A stretch of 64,000 nt of DNA from an archaeon (lineage in GTDB: Archaea > Thermoproteota > Nitrososphaeria > Nitrososphaerales > UBA183), in assembly GCA_021828185.1 (NCBI GenBank), contig JAKASI010000004.1:124001-188000 (forward strand), given 5' to 3'. Of the stretch, positions 25,547 through 34,146 are shown piece after piece (position 1 is the first letter of the stretch; each line of letters starts with the position of its first letter). The position numbers were made by a program, and so were the translations under genes. The notes under the pieces were generated by a model, which was not told the origin of the DNA, did not search any database, and saw only the letters and a list, made by a program, of their open reading frames with translations.

Positions 25547-27208
25547 CTAGCCGAACTTGTACCTGACCCCGTGCCCCTCTCTTTCGTGACCGAAGGCGAC
25601 CATCTCGGGGGGGCCGATAGCCCCGCAGGTCCCGCAGGACACGCAGGGGACGTGGTCGAAACGGAGCCGGGCTGAGGCCACGTCTTCCATCGTCCGGGAG
25701 AGCGCCTTCCGCCTGTTCCCCTCGGTGTCTGGCCCCTGGGCCAGGTTGTGCAGGTAGAGGTCCATGAACGAAGCGAACACCCCCTTCGAGGTGAAGATGG
25801 TGTAGCAGTTGGTCGGGCAGGCGGGGACCCAGGGCTTGGTCAGCGACTTCGAAGCGAGGTCGACGTCGACCTTGATGTGAGAGTACCCTTCGTCTTCGTC
25901 GTAGTCGAGGAGCCCAGTCCCTTCCTGCACCCTGGCTATCGCGTCCCTCGGCGGCCGGGCCCTCTCCCCGGGCTCGAAGGTGTGGACCTTCGTGAGCAGC
26001 CGCGTCGAGAAGAGGATCTTCGGGAGGGTCTGATAGGTGAAGGTGCTCTCCGAAAGGAAGCTGTCTCTCCCCGAGCGGTTCACGTCCTCATAGATCGGGG
26101 AGAGGAGGTCCCTGTATCTCGAAAGGTTCTTCGCCTTGAAAGACCCTGAAGAAGCGGCCGAAAGGTAGGCAGAGGCTGCCATCATCCCGGAGGTCACTGC
26201 CCTGCGCATCCCATCGATCATGGGGCCGACCTTGACGAAAGAGCCGAGGGCGTCTCCGGCCACGAGGAACCCGTCGGCGTAGGGACGCTTGAGGATCGCC
26301 TTGTACCCCTTGGGGATATTGTGGGCCGAGTACTCCAGGGCCTGCCCGCCGTCAAGGAGTTCCGCGACCATGGGGTTTTCTTCGAACCCGTCGAGGACGT
26401 CGATGAGCTTCCCCACCTGGTCGAAGCTTTCCGTGGTCCGCCTGATCAGCGAGTCCAGTGACACTACGAGTCCCACCGACAGGGTGTCCCTGTTGGTGTA
26501 CACGAACGCCCCCCCTCCGATCCCGCGCATGAACTCGCCCATGAAGAACACGGCCCTCCCCTCCTTCGGCTTGACCCTGAACCGCTTCTCGATGGCCCCC
26601 TGTTCCATCCTGTAGATCCTCTTGACCCCGTGATACAGCTGCCTCGGGGTCAGCCTGTCTCTGAGGCCCGCCTCGGCCACGAGGTTTGAAGTCACCCCCG
26701 ACGCGTCGATGACCAGGTTCGCGCTGATCTCCTCCTGGGGAGTCCTGACTCCCACGACCGCGCCCCCCTCCTTCAGGAGCCCCTCGACCGAGGTCTCCGT
26801 CGAGAGCATGGCCCCGGCGCTGACCGCGAGGTTGGCGAACCACCTGTCGAACCGTCGGCGGAGGACAGAATAGTCGTGCCCGGTCTCGAAGGTCATGGGG
26901 AAGAACCCGAGCCTGGCTGCCAAGGAGTCCTTCGAGAGCCTGTAGTACCTGGCTGTGCCGCGCCGGTAGTCCGGGGCGTCGAGGGCGATCACTTCGTGAG
27001 AGATGATGCGTCTCTCGAGGGGGGCGGTCTCTTCGAAGTCGGGGACGAGGGTGATGAGCCCCCACTCGCCGGGGAAGTCCCCGTAGATGACCCCGCCTGT
27101 CATGTTACGCTCTCCCGGGACCCTCGCCTTGTCCAGCATCAGCACGTTGACCCCCTTCCTTGCGAGGGTCAGGGCTGCGGCAGCCCCAGCAGGGCCCGCG
27201 CCGACCAC
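25547..27208 (-). CDS. fixC: FixC-FixX fusion: ETF-quinone-type flavoprotein with C-terminal ferredoxin
   Basis: A protein of about 553 residues. The FAD site GAGPAGAAAALTLARKG lies at the very start. FixC motifs follow, including MTGGVIYGD and the later GDALGSFVKVGPMIDGMRRA. Residues from about 460 form a FixX-type ferredoxin with ACPTNCY and CVSCGTCGAIGPPEM. The protein should accept electrons from FixAB and pass them to quinone and ferredoxin. Only GTG 27208 is a standard start, but it removes the usual first beta strand: the in-frame upstream codons read RAEYDVI, so a CTG at 27232 overlapping fixB may be the real start. Confidence 0.92.
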   Translation of the reverse strand: MVGAGPAGAAAALTLARKGVNVLMLDKARVPGERNMTGGVIYGDFPGEWGLITLVPDFEETAPLERRIISHEVIALDAPDYRRGTARYYRLSKDSLAARLGFFPMTFETGHDYSVLRRRFDRWFANLAVSAGAMLSTETSVEGLLKEGGAVVGVRTPQEEISANLVIDASGVTSNLVAEAGLRDRLTPRQLYHGVKRIYRMEQGAIEKRFRVKPKEGRAVFFMGEFMRGIGGGAFVYTNRDTLSVGLVVSLDSLIRRTTESFDQVGKLIDVLDGFEENPMVAELLDGGQALEYSAHNIPKGYKAILKRPYADGFLVAGDALGSFVKVGPMIDGMRRAVTSGMMAASAYLSAASSGSFKAKNLSRYRDLLSPIYEDVNRSGRDSFLSESTFTYQTLPKILFSTRLLTKVHTFEPGERARPPRDAIARVQEGTGLLDYDEDEGYSHIKVDVDLASKSLTKPWVPACPTNCYTIFTSKGVFASFMDLYLHNLAQGPDTEGNRRKALSRTMEDVASARLRFDHVPCVSCGTCGAIGPPEMVAFGHEREGHGVRYKFG

Positions 27209-27221
27209 TATGACGTCGTAT

Positions 27222-28307
27222 TCAGCCCGCAGCTGCCTTCCCTCCCAGAGCCTGGGTCAGCTTGGGGAGCTCCTCGTAGAGGTCTCCGATGATCGGATAG
27301 TGGGCGATCCTGAAGATTGGCGCCTGGGGGTCCGAGTTGATTGCCACTATCTTGGACGAGTTCTGCATCCCCACCCTGTGCTGGAGGGCGCCGCTTATCC
27401 CCACGGCGACGTACAGCTTCGGCTTCACGGTGGTCCCGGTCTGCCCCACCTGGTTGGCCTTGCTGATCAACCCTTCCAGCTCCTTCACCTCGGCGTAGAT
27501 GAGCGCGCGGGTCGCCCCTATCTCCGTCTTCAGGTGATGCCGCTCCTCGAGCACCGACTTTAGCTCCGCGGCGTACCTGTAGGCCTCCCGGGGGTCCCTG
27601 GGATGCCCCGAAACGTCCTTCAGGATGCCCAGCCCGAGGCTGATGACCGCGTCTGCCCCTACGAGGTCAGGGACCGGGGGCGGCAGCTCCACCACCTCGG
27701 TCACCTTGGCCGGATATGGCTGCGCGTCGAAGCCGACCTTCTCCACCTTCCCCCTGCGCCCGGGGTCCGGCTCGAGAGGAGAGAAGTTCCCGGGCCTTAC
27801 GGTCGCCATCTGCGGCCTGTGCCTCGGGGTGTAGATCCTCGCCAGGCGGGTCCCGAAGTCGGGCCTGACCTGGATCAGCAGGTTCTTGAACTGTCCGAGG
27901 GCAGGGTTGCTGTAGTCTTCGACCGCGAGTTGGACGTTGTCCGTGGCCAACCCTGTGGGGACCCTGTATGCCACCCTCGCGGCTATGTCCTTGCCGATCT
28001 CGTTGGCGATGAACAGGAACACGTACGGCTTCCTCTCCTTGATCAGGGCGTAGATGGCGTCGACGTAGGCCAGGTTGAAGTAGGTCTGCAGGGACGGAGA
28101 GTCGACTAGTATCACCATGTCTGCGCCGTAGCGTACGGCCTTCTCCGCCAGCGGCTCCAGCCCGCTTCCAAGGAGGACGCCAACGTTCTGCTGGCCCAGC
28201 CTGTCGGCCACCCCCCTTCCAGCAGCCAGGAGCTCCAGGGACGCGGCAGTGAGGTCCCCCTTGCTCTGCTGAAGGTGGACCCAGACCCCGGTGCACTCTT
28301 CAGTCAT
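27222..28307 (-). CDS. fixB: Electron-transfer flavoprotein alpha subunit (FixB)
   Basis: A protein of about 361 residues starting MTEECTGVWVHLQQSKGDL. The C-terminal FAD domain has the hallmarks GATRALIYA, QVGQTGTTVKPKLYVAVGISGALQH and INSDPQAPIFRIAHYPIIGD. ATG 28307 overlaps the fixA stop (ATGA), indicating translational coupling. With FixA it forms the heterodimer that takes electrons from NADH or acyl-CoA dehydrogenases. Confidence 0.95.
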   Translation of the reverse strand: MTEECTGVWVHLQQSKGDLTAASLELLAAGRGVADRLGQQNVGVLLGSGLEPLAEKAVRYGADMVILVDSPSLQTYFNLAYVDAIYALIKERKPYVFLFIANEIGKDIAARVAYRVPTGLATDNVQLAVEDYSNPALGQFKNLLIQVRPDFGTRLARIYTPRHRPQMATVRPGNFSPLEPDPGRRGKVEKVGFDAQPYPAKVTEVVELPPPVPDLVGADAVISLGLGILKDVSGHPRDPREAYRYAAELKSVLEERHHLKTEIGATRALIYAEVKELEGLISKANQVGQTGTTVKPKLYVAVGISGALQHRVGMQNSSKIVAINSDPQAPIFRIAHYPIIGDLYEELPKLTQALGGKAAAG

Positions 28308-29482
28308 GCCGTCAGCTCCTGAGTCAGCAAGCGATAGTCGAAGATCCCCGCCCTCCCCTCGGCCCTGAGCTTCGCGACCAGCCCGTCTGGGAGAGGACCG
28401 ACGAGGTCCCCCTGGGCGAACGGGCCGTACTTCTTCCCCTCGAACTCCAGTTGCGCGGTCTCCTGCAGGAACACAAGGCTCCTGCCGAGGGTCTTCTGGA
28501 CAGGGGGTTTCCCCACGTCGATGCCGGTCCCGACTATGGTGGGGGAGCCCATCAGCCCGAGCCTGCTGGGGTCGGCCCCGAGGTCGGCGGCTGTCCACCT
28601 GAACGCCTGGAAGACCTTCCCCCTGTAGCTGTTGGCGCGGACCGACAGCTGCACCGAAGCAGGGGGGGTCTCGGGGCGGTAGTCGGTGGACACTGTGATG
28701 AGGGCCGGGAGGCTCATCTCGATCTTCTGGGAGAGGTACCCTATCATCCGCCGGGCGACGATGGCGCTCCCTTCTGAGTTGACCTGGAAGTCTTCGACAT
28801 AGGTCGCGTGAGGGATTACCTTCTGCATCAGCTCCGAGACCCCTTCGGCAACCTGGGGACCAACGCTCCCCGTTTCCCCGTCGGTGGTCTTGATCCCCGC
28901 GACGACCATGAACCTCGAGATGTCTTCCTTCGCCTCCGCCAGCTCCCTGAGGGCTGTGTCCGTGGCGACCTTCCCGTCCAGAAACCTCTGGACGATGCTC
29001 CCCTTCACGGCAGGGAGCTCGCTGTAGACCAGGTTGGGGAGGAGGTTGGCCCCATACAGCTCGGCCGCCCTGGCCCTGACGGCTTCAGAATACCCGAACT
29101 TCCGGACGGCCCCGGCGATCTCTTCGATGGGTGCCAGGTGCCTCTCCACCACCTTCTTCACCCCCAACGCCACCGCATAGGACGTGGCCAGAGTGTCTGA
29201 CCCGGCCATCTTCCTGTCGCTGAGGACGTACTCCTCGTCCACCCCCAGGACCTCGGAGTCGTAGAGGGGCTTCATCAGAGGGACGAGCTTCAGGTCCGGG
29301 CCCATGCTCAGGGCCACGACCTTCCCCCCGATCCGACGCTTGAGATAGTCTGCAGCCTCCACCGCCTTGGCGTCGTGCGGGTTCAGGACCAGGTCCATGG
29401 TCTCCCGGTTGAGCACCCCTCCGACCTGCACCACCTGGGTGGTCCGCGCCGGGACCCCCTTCAGCAAGACGATTACAAGCAA
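28304..29482 (-). CDS. fixA: Electron-transfer flavoprotein beta subunit (FixA) with a helical insertion
   Basis: A protein of 392 residues, against about 260-280 in most FixA. The conserved parts are VIVLLKGVPA, LNPHDAKAVEAA, SDRKMAGSDTLATSYAVA and TTDGETGSVGPQVAE. Between the last two, residues about 112-188 are an added helix-rich segment not found in typical members. The C-terminal SRLGLMGSPT is normal. The TTG start at 29482 lies 38 bases after mdh ends. A role in electron bifurcation is possible but not shown by the sequence. Confidence 0.9.
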   Translation of the reverse strand: MLVIVLLKGVPARTTQVVQVGGVLNRETMDLVLNPHDAKAVEAADYLKRRIGGKVVALSMGPDLKLVPLMKPLYDSEVLGVDEEYVLSDRKMAGSDTLATSYAVALGVKKVVERHLAPIEEIAGAVRKFGYSEAVRARAAELYGANLLPNLVYSELPAVKGSIVQRFLDGKVATDTALRELAEAKEDISRFMVVAGIKTTDGETGSVGPQVAEGVSELMQKVIPHATYVEDFQVNSEGSAIVARRMIGYLSQKIEMSLPALITVSTDYRPETPPASVQLSVRANSYRGKVFQAFRWTAADLGADPSRLGLMGSPTIVGTGIDVGKPPVQKTLGRSLVFLQETAQLEFEGKKYGPFAQGDLVGPLPDGLVAKLRAEGRAGIFDYRLLTQELTA

Positions 29483-29520
29483 AACTGAAGCGACGGCCGA
29501 CGCCGACGGTTCTTAGGTTT

Positions 29521-30432
29521 TTAGATTGTAAGCGTAGAGATGGCGTCCCTGAGCGTGTCTGCCCCCCGATTGAACCAGTCTCTCTCCCTGTCGGTGAGCT
29601 TCAGCTCGTAGATCTTCTCCACCCCGCCCTTCCCGAGCCTCAGCGGGACCCCGATGCAGATCCCGCTCACCCCGTACTCCCCTTCGAGGTAGGCCGACGC
29701 CGGGACGACCTCCTTGTTGTCCTCCACAATCGCCCTGGCCATGCGGGCCACGACCCGCCCCGGTGCGAACACCGTCGCTCCCTTCTTGGATATCACTTCG
29801 GCCGCGACCTTCCTGGTGTCTTCGATGGCCTGCTGTATCTCGGCCTCGTTGAGCAGGTCGGTGAGGGGGACCCCGCTCACATAGGTGTGGCTGGCGAGAG
29901 GGATCATGTTCTCGCCGTGCTCGCCGATGACCAGCGAGTCGATGGAACCGCGCGAAACGCCCAGCTTCTTTGCGAGGACATACTTGAACCGCGAGTTGTC
30001 GAGGAGCCCTCCCTGGCCGACGACCCTGGCCTTCGGGAACCCAGAGGTCTTCAGGGCGACGTAGGTGAGAACGTCCATGGGGTTCGTCATCATCAGGAGG
30101 ACCGCGTCCGGGGCGTTCCTGGCGACCTCCCGGGTGACCGGCCCCACGATGCCTGCGTTCTTCGACAGCAGGTCCATCCTGGTCATCCCTGGCTTCCTCC
30201 CCATCCCTGCCGCGATCACAACGAGGCTCGCCCCCTTCATGGTCGAGTAGTCCATCGAGCCGGTGACTTCGACGTCGACCCCCAGGTCAGAGAGCTTGTG
30301 GCTGATGTCGAGCGCCTCTCCTTCCGCAAGCCCTGGCACGATGTCAACCATGGCCACGTCGTCCAGCCCCATCGACGCTATCTCGAGTGCCGACTGAGCT
30401 CCGATCTTGCCGGCGCCGGCCACTCCTATCAT
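29521..30432 (-). CDS. mdh: Malate dehydrogenase, LDH-like family (copy 1)
   Basis: A 303-residue enzyme. The NAD site GAGKIGAQSA, the substrate loop GMGRKPGMTRMDLL with the Arg that favours malate over lactate, TNPMDVLTYVA, and the catalytic GEHGENMIPL are all present. It is first in the operon mdh-fixA-fixB-fixCX-glyA, so the NADH it makes could feed the ETF system (inference). A leaderless TATA box lies about 28 bases upstream. Confidence 0.95.
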   Translation of the reverse strand: MIGVAGAGKIGAQSALEIASMGLDDVAMVDIVPGLAEGEALDISHKLSDLGVDVEVTGSMDYSTMKGASLVVIAAGMGRKPGMTRMDLLSKNAGIVGPVTREVARNAPDAVLLMMTNPMDVLTYVALKTSGFPKARVVGQGGLLDNSRFKYVLAKKLGVSRGSIDSLVIGEHGENMIPLASHTYVSGVPLTDLLNEAEIQQAIEDTRKVAAEVISKKGATVFAPGRVVARMARAIVEDNKEVVPASAYLEGEYGVSGICIGVPLRLGKGGVEKIYELKLTDRERDWFNRGADTLRDAISTLTI

Positions 30433-30455
30433 CGCGTCAGGCTGGTCGGTTCTGA

Positions 30456-30464
30456 GTATAAACG
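30456..30464 (-). promoter_or_regulatory. TATA box for the mdh (copy 1)-fix operon
   Basis: On the minus strand the element reads CGTTTATAC and is centred 28 bases before ATG 30432. Confidence 0.6.
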
Positions 30465-30509
30465 AGTTAGCGTCGCAACTATTCTCACTTCTGAAAATCG
30501 AGGGAACTC

Positions 30510-30519
30510 CCTAAAAAGG
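30510..30519 (+). promoter_or_regulatory. TATA box for mdh (copy 2)
   Basis: CCTAAAAAGG is centred 27 bases before ATG 30541. It is separate from the promoter of the divergent copy 1. Confidence 0.5.
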
Positions 30520-30540
30520 GGGCGGCGCGGGTCGGTCCAG

Positions 30541-31470
30541 ATGATAACGGTCATAGGGTCTGGAAGGGTCGGCGCGACCGCTGCGGAGTTGATGATGGTC
30601 GGCGAGGTGGACGCGGAGATATCTCTCGTCGACATCGTCGAAGGGCTGCCGCAGGGCGAAGCGCTCGACCTGAACCATGCGGCCGCGATCCTGGGCAAGG
30701 ATGTCACGGTCAAGGGGTCCAACAACTACGAAGACATGAGAGGGAGCGACATCGTTGTGATAACCGCCGGGCTCCCCCGGAAACCCGGGATGACCAGAGA
30801 GGAGCTCGCGGGGAAGAACGCCGAGATAGTGTCAGGGATCGCTGACCAGGTGAAGAAGTACGCGCCCGATTCCATCGTCCTGATCACCACCAACCCGCTG
30901 GACGTGATGGTCGCTGTCCTGTACAAGCGCCTCGGGTTCCCGAGGAACAGGGTCATCGGGTTCAGCGGAGTCCTCGACTCCCGGAGGATGGCTCACTACG
31001 CGTCGAAGCTGTTGGAGGTGTCGCCATCGTCCATCACCCCTCTGGTGCTCGGCCAGCACGGGGAGAACATGTACCCAGTCCCCGAGCTGTCCATGGTCTA
31101 CGGCAAGAGCCTCAGGGCCCTCCTCACTCCAGAACAGTATGACCAGGTCGTGAAGGACACCATCGGAGCCGGCGCCCAGATAACGAACCTGCGCAAGTTC
31201 AGCAGCAACTGGGGGCCAGGGGCCGGCCTTGCGCTTATGGCGGGCGCCATAAAGAGAGACACGAAGTCCGTGGCAGAGGCGAGCGTCTATCTTGACGGGG
31301 AGTACGGCGTGAAGGGGGTGTTCGCCGAAGTGCCCGTGGTCCTCGGGAAGAGCGGCCTGGAGAAGATCGTGGAAGTGGAGCTGAACCCAGACCAGAAGGC
31401 CAAGTTCATGAAGAGCATCGACGCCATCAAGGCGAACCTGAAGCAGGTCCCAGAGTCCTATCTCAGATAG
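30541..31470 (+). CDS. mdh: Malate dehydrogenase, LDH-like family (copy 2)
   Basis: A 309-residue paralogue of the divergent enzyme. It starts MITVIGSGRVGATAAELM and has LPRKPGMTREELAGKNAEI with the malate-specific Arg, TTNPLDVMVAVLYK, and the catalytic GQHGENMYPV. ATG 30541 is supported by the TATA box and by family length; the open frame upstream is spurious. The two copies share roughly the same motifs but differ clearly in sequence, so the duplication is old or one copy was acquired. They may differ in NAD/NADP preference. Confidence 0.95.
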   Translation: MITVIGSGRVGATAAELMMVGEVDAEISLVDIVEGLPQGEALDLNHAAAILGKDVTVKGSNNYEDMRGSDIVVITAGLPRKPGMTREELAGKNAEIVSGIADQVKKYAPDSIVLITTNPLDVMVAVLYKRLGFPRNRVIGFSGVLDSRRMAHYASKLLEVSPSSITPLVLGQHGENMYPVPELSMVYGKSLRALLTPEQYDQVVKDTIGAGAQITNLRKFSSNWGPGAGLALMAGAIKRDTKSVAEASVYLDGEYGVKGVFAEVPVVLGKSGLEKIVEVELNPDQKAKFMKSIDAIKANLKQVPESYLR

Positions 31471-31585
31471 TCACCTTGCGGCCGGGGGTCTGAGCAAGCC
31501 AGTCCGCGGCGAGGCCGGCGGACCCCTTCGATGCGCCGGCGCGCAAATTAGAGACAGGAAAGTGGGCAGCGGCGGCTGTGACGTC

Positions 31586-31873
31586 CTATAGTCGCAGCCC
31601 GAAGGAGATGGCGAAGTCCTCGAAGGAGTGGTACACGTCGAGGAACTGTATCCCCTTCGCGGAAATCATGTACTTCGAGATCTTCTCCCCGCTGAGCTCT
31701 AGGAGCAGTCCCGAGCCGACGAGCTCAGAGAGGAGCTTCGTCATCCTCGTGTACGACATGTTCCCTCGGCGGAGCAGGGCGGTCACCCCGACCCCGGACC
31801 CTTCGGTGTTCAGGTCCCTCGCTGTGCTCAGGACGTCTGCGATTATCCTTACCTGGGTTCTATACTGTGCCAT
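31586..31873 (-). CDS. Winged-helix regulator (ArnR1-like)
   Basis: A 95-residue protein: RIIADVLSTARDL, SYTRMTKLLSELVGSGLLLEL and YMISAKGIQFLDVY form a winged helix of the ArnR1-like type, as in the gene at 3034. Its start overlaps the end of the membrane protein gene 31860-32513 by 14 bases, so sensor and regulator appear to be made together. Confidence 0.75.
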   Translation of the reverse strand: MAQYRTQVRIIADVLSTARDLNTEGSGVGVTALLRRGNMSYTRMTKLLSELVGSGLLLELSGEKISKYMISAKGIQFLDVYHSFEDFAISFGLRL

Positions 31874-32513
31874 CTAGTCTCACTCCTCCCCCTGTCCTGT
31901 ATGTCAGTACAGGGATGAACATCATCAGAAGACCCATCTCCTGGAGTATAATCTGCAGAAGTGTAAGAACTCCAACGTATTGGTACAATAGCGATAACCA
32001 CTGGAAGAAAGTCCCTGACGCTATCAACGACAGCCCCACCGCTATGAGGAGGGTGTCGGGCTTCCGGGTGCGCTTGTACGACCAGATCGTCTCCACCACC
32101 CCGTACATCACGAAGTAGAAGGCGAAGAAGCTCAGGACGTATTGCAGCTGCGCCACCGAGATCGATATGAGCGGGAAGACGAGGAGGGCAGCGCCCATTC
32201 TCTTCGCCAGCATGACGTCGACGGCGTGCGAAAACGCGAGGAAGAAGTAACCGGTCGTCTCTAGGAGCAGGCCCCCTATCACCACCACCGTAGCGGTTTC
32301 AGAGAGCGACGCAAAAAGCTGCCCGAGGCCCACGATCGCCTCCACCAGGAACCCGAAGCCCAGGAAGACGAACGCCGTGGCGAGCCTCAGGAGCGAAGAG
32401 CTTTCGGTATGCCTGACCCCCCTGAAGGCGACGTATGCGATGGAGAACGAGACGAAGACCCCGATGAACTGGAGAATGTCTCGTATGAGCGTCATGTCGC
32501 CTTCGAGCGCCAT
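31860..32513 (-). CDS. Seven-helix membrane protein, possible sensor
   Basis: A protein of about 217 residues with seven hydrophobic helices and short loops, ending at LTYRTGGGV. The helices are like the membrane regions of archaeal sensor proteins. It is translationally coupled to a winged-helix regulator, which suggests that it controls that regulator. ATG 32513 is chosen because a TATA-like CTTTTATATTC lies about 30 bases before it. Confidence 0.6.
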   Translation of the reverse strand: MALEGDMTLIRDILQFIGVFVSFSIAYVAFRGVRHTESSSLLRLATAFVFLGFGFLVEAIVGLGQLFASLSETATVVVIGGLLLETTGYFFLAFSHAVDVMLAKRMGAALLVFPLISISVAQLQYVLSFFAFYFVMYGVVETIWSYKRTRKPDTLLIAVGLSLIASGTFFQWLSLLYQYVGVLTLLQIILQEMGLLMMFIPVLTYRTGGGVRLDGTV

Positions 32514-32567
32514 ATACAGACGTGAGGAACGCAATCGAATATAAAAGCGTGATGGATGTGGGCTTGG

Positions 32568-32831
32568 TCAAATTGACGGGTTCTCCTCCAAATTCGTGCC
32601 GCTGTCAGTTCTCGGGGCTCGGGTCGCGAGGACGGACATTCCCCCTCCCAGGGCCGTCACGACGACGCCAGAGACGAAATAGGGGAAGCTAGGCTCATAC
32701 ACAGACCCAGTGCAAGGGTTCGAACCGCACGGCGACGGGGTGCCCAGGGGGACACGGGTGGATAGGGCGATGACGGCGATCAGGACCCCTGTGAGGATCG
32801 TGGACAGTCCGATGGCCGTTTGCTTTTTCAC
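32568..32831 (-). CDS. Small membrane protein with two helices and two extracellular Cys
   Basis: An 87-residue protein: helix 1 at residues 7-24, an outer loop with PCGSNPCTG that could form a disulfide, helix 2 at residues 49-66, and a polar tail. It lies 54 bases upstream of the sensor-like gene on the same strand. The function is unknown. Confidence 0.5.
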   Translation of the reverse strand: MKKQTAIGLSTILTGVLIAVIALSTRVPLGTPSPCGSNPCTGSVYEPSFPYFVSGVVVTALGGGMSVLATRAPRTDSGTNLEENPSI

Positions 32832-33003
32832 TCAACTCCCTGGACGCACTCGGTTGGCGTCAGCCACCTATCCGCCCCCTCGACCTTGATTCCGGCTCGA
32901 TCGGCTGGCCTTTCTCCGAGTCCCGGCCTTCGACATCGGGACGATCGCGGAGCGAGTCCCGAAGACCTGACTGGAGCTGGATTTGAAACCCAAGCCCGCG
33001 AAG

Positions 33004-34119
33004 CTATTTCGTCACGATCGTGAGCACGTCCTGGTCCATCAGCCTGTGCGTCATCCCGACCCGCTGGCCGCCGAACTTCACGCTCTTCCCCCACACCTGG
33101 GCGTACCGAAAGTCGTCCCTCATCCCGCGGTGGACCTTGTCGCAAACGTCGGCTATGGTGGCACCGCCCCTGACCACCATGGGTTCCTCGAAGTCGGTCT
33201 CGCCGGTCCTCCTCCGCATGTAGATGCGGACGAACTCCAGCTTCTTGTATATCTCCTCCCTGAGCGCCTGCACGTTGACGTCCGCCTCCGCGGAGACGGG
33301 GACGAAGTCGTAGGGGAGTTTCCGCGACAGCTCGGTGGTGAACCCGGCGTTCACAAGGTCTATCTTGTTCATGACGGTGAGCGACGGCACATAGACCCTG
33401 TTCCCCGACAGGACGTCCACGAGCTGCTCGTCGTCGATGTCCTGGCGGATCACCACCCGCGCCCCGTTGATGTCGTACACTCTGAGTATGTCCTTGACGA
33501 GCTCCTCGGAGACCTTCGTCAGCTTCACCTGCGACGCAACGCTGATCCCCCCGGCGTCCACCTTCTCCACGACGACGTTGGGGGGCCTCTCGTCGACCCT
33601 TATCCCGGTGGACCTCAGCTCCCTGTTGAGGAGCTCGCGGGCCTCGGGCTGGAAGACGTCCACAACGAACAGGACCAGGTCCGCGCTCCTTGCGACGGCC
33701 AGGACCCTCCGCCCGAGCCCCTTCCCCGACGACGCCCCTTTGATTATCCCCGGGAGGTCCAGGACCTGGATCCTGGCTCCCCCCTGTTCCATCACCCCGG
33801 GGACCACCTCAAGGGTGGTGAACTGATACGCCGCAACCTTCGACTTCGCGTTGGTCAGGCGGTTGAGGAGGGTCGACTTCCCCACGCTCGGAAGCCCGAT
33901 TAGGACCACGGTGGCGTCTCCGGACTTCTTGACGTCGTAGCCGACCCTGGACCCCGTCCTCCGGGTGTGCTGCTCTTCCAGCTCGGCCCTGAGCTTCGCC
34001 AGCTTCGCCCGGAGGAGGCCTATGTGATGCTCGGTCTTCTTGTTGACCTGAGTCCGGTGGATGTCGTCTTCTATCTTCTTGATCTTCTCGGGGAGCCCCA
34101 AGGCGGGGACCGCGGCCAA
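33004..34119 (-). CDS. DRG-family GTPase with TGS domain
   Basis: A 371-residue GTPase of the OBG/DRG group, acting with ribosomes in translation. Motifs in order: an N-terminal basic helical region (residues 10-50), G1 IGLPSVGKSTLL, G3 VLDLPGI, and a circularly placed NKIDL (G4) and SAEADVN (G5) in the second half. The C-terminal TGS domain is MRRRTGETDFEEPMVVRGG onward. The start is TTG 34119. Confidence 0.92.
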   Translation of the reverse strand: MAAVPALGLPEKIKKIEDDIHRTQVNKKTEHHIGLLRAKLAKLRAELEEQHTRRTGSRVGYDVKKSGDATVVLIGLPSVGKSTLLNRLTNAKSKVAAYQFTTLEVVPGVMEQGGARIQVLDLPGIIKGASSGKGLGRRVLAVARSADLVLFVVDVFQPEARELLNRELRSTGIRVDERPPNVVVEKVDAGGISVASQVKLTKVSEELVKDILRVYDINGARVVIRQDIDDEQLVDVLSGNRVYVPSLTVMNKIDLVNAGFTTELSRKLPYDFVPVSAEADVNVQALREEIYKKLEFVRIYMRRRTGETDFEEPMVVRGGATIADVCDKVHRGMRDDFRYAQVWGKSVKFGGQRVGMTHRLMDQDVLTIVTK

Positions 34120-34146
34120 CCCCGTGGGATATTAATCTCGCCAGGG

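Noticed and set aside
29887..30540. Upstream extension of the plus-strand mdh frame
   Set aside because: It is antisense to the other mdh and does not match the family; the TATA box and length place the start at 30541.
32700..32732. GGGTTCGAACC, a tRNA T-arm-like sequence
   Set aside because: It falls inside the coding frame of a small membrane protein, and no acceptor or anticodon stem can be built around it on either strand.
2609..32992. Identical 15-base sequence TGGATTTGAAACCCA at 2609 and 32978
   Set aside because: A shared 15-mer is expected a few times by chance in 64 kb on both strands, and no further similarity surrounds the two copies.
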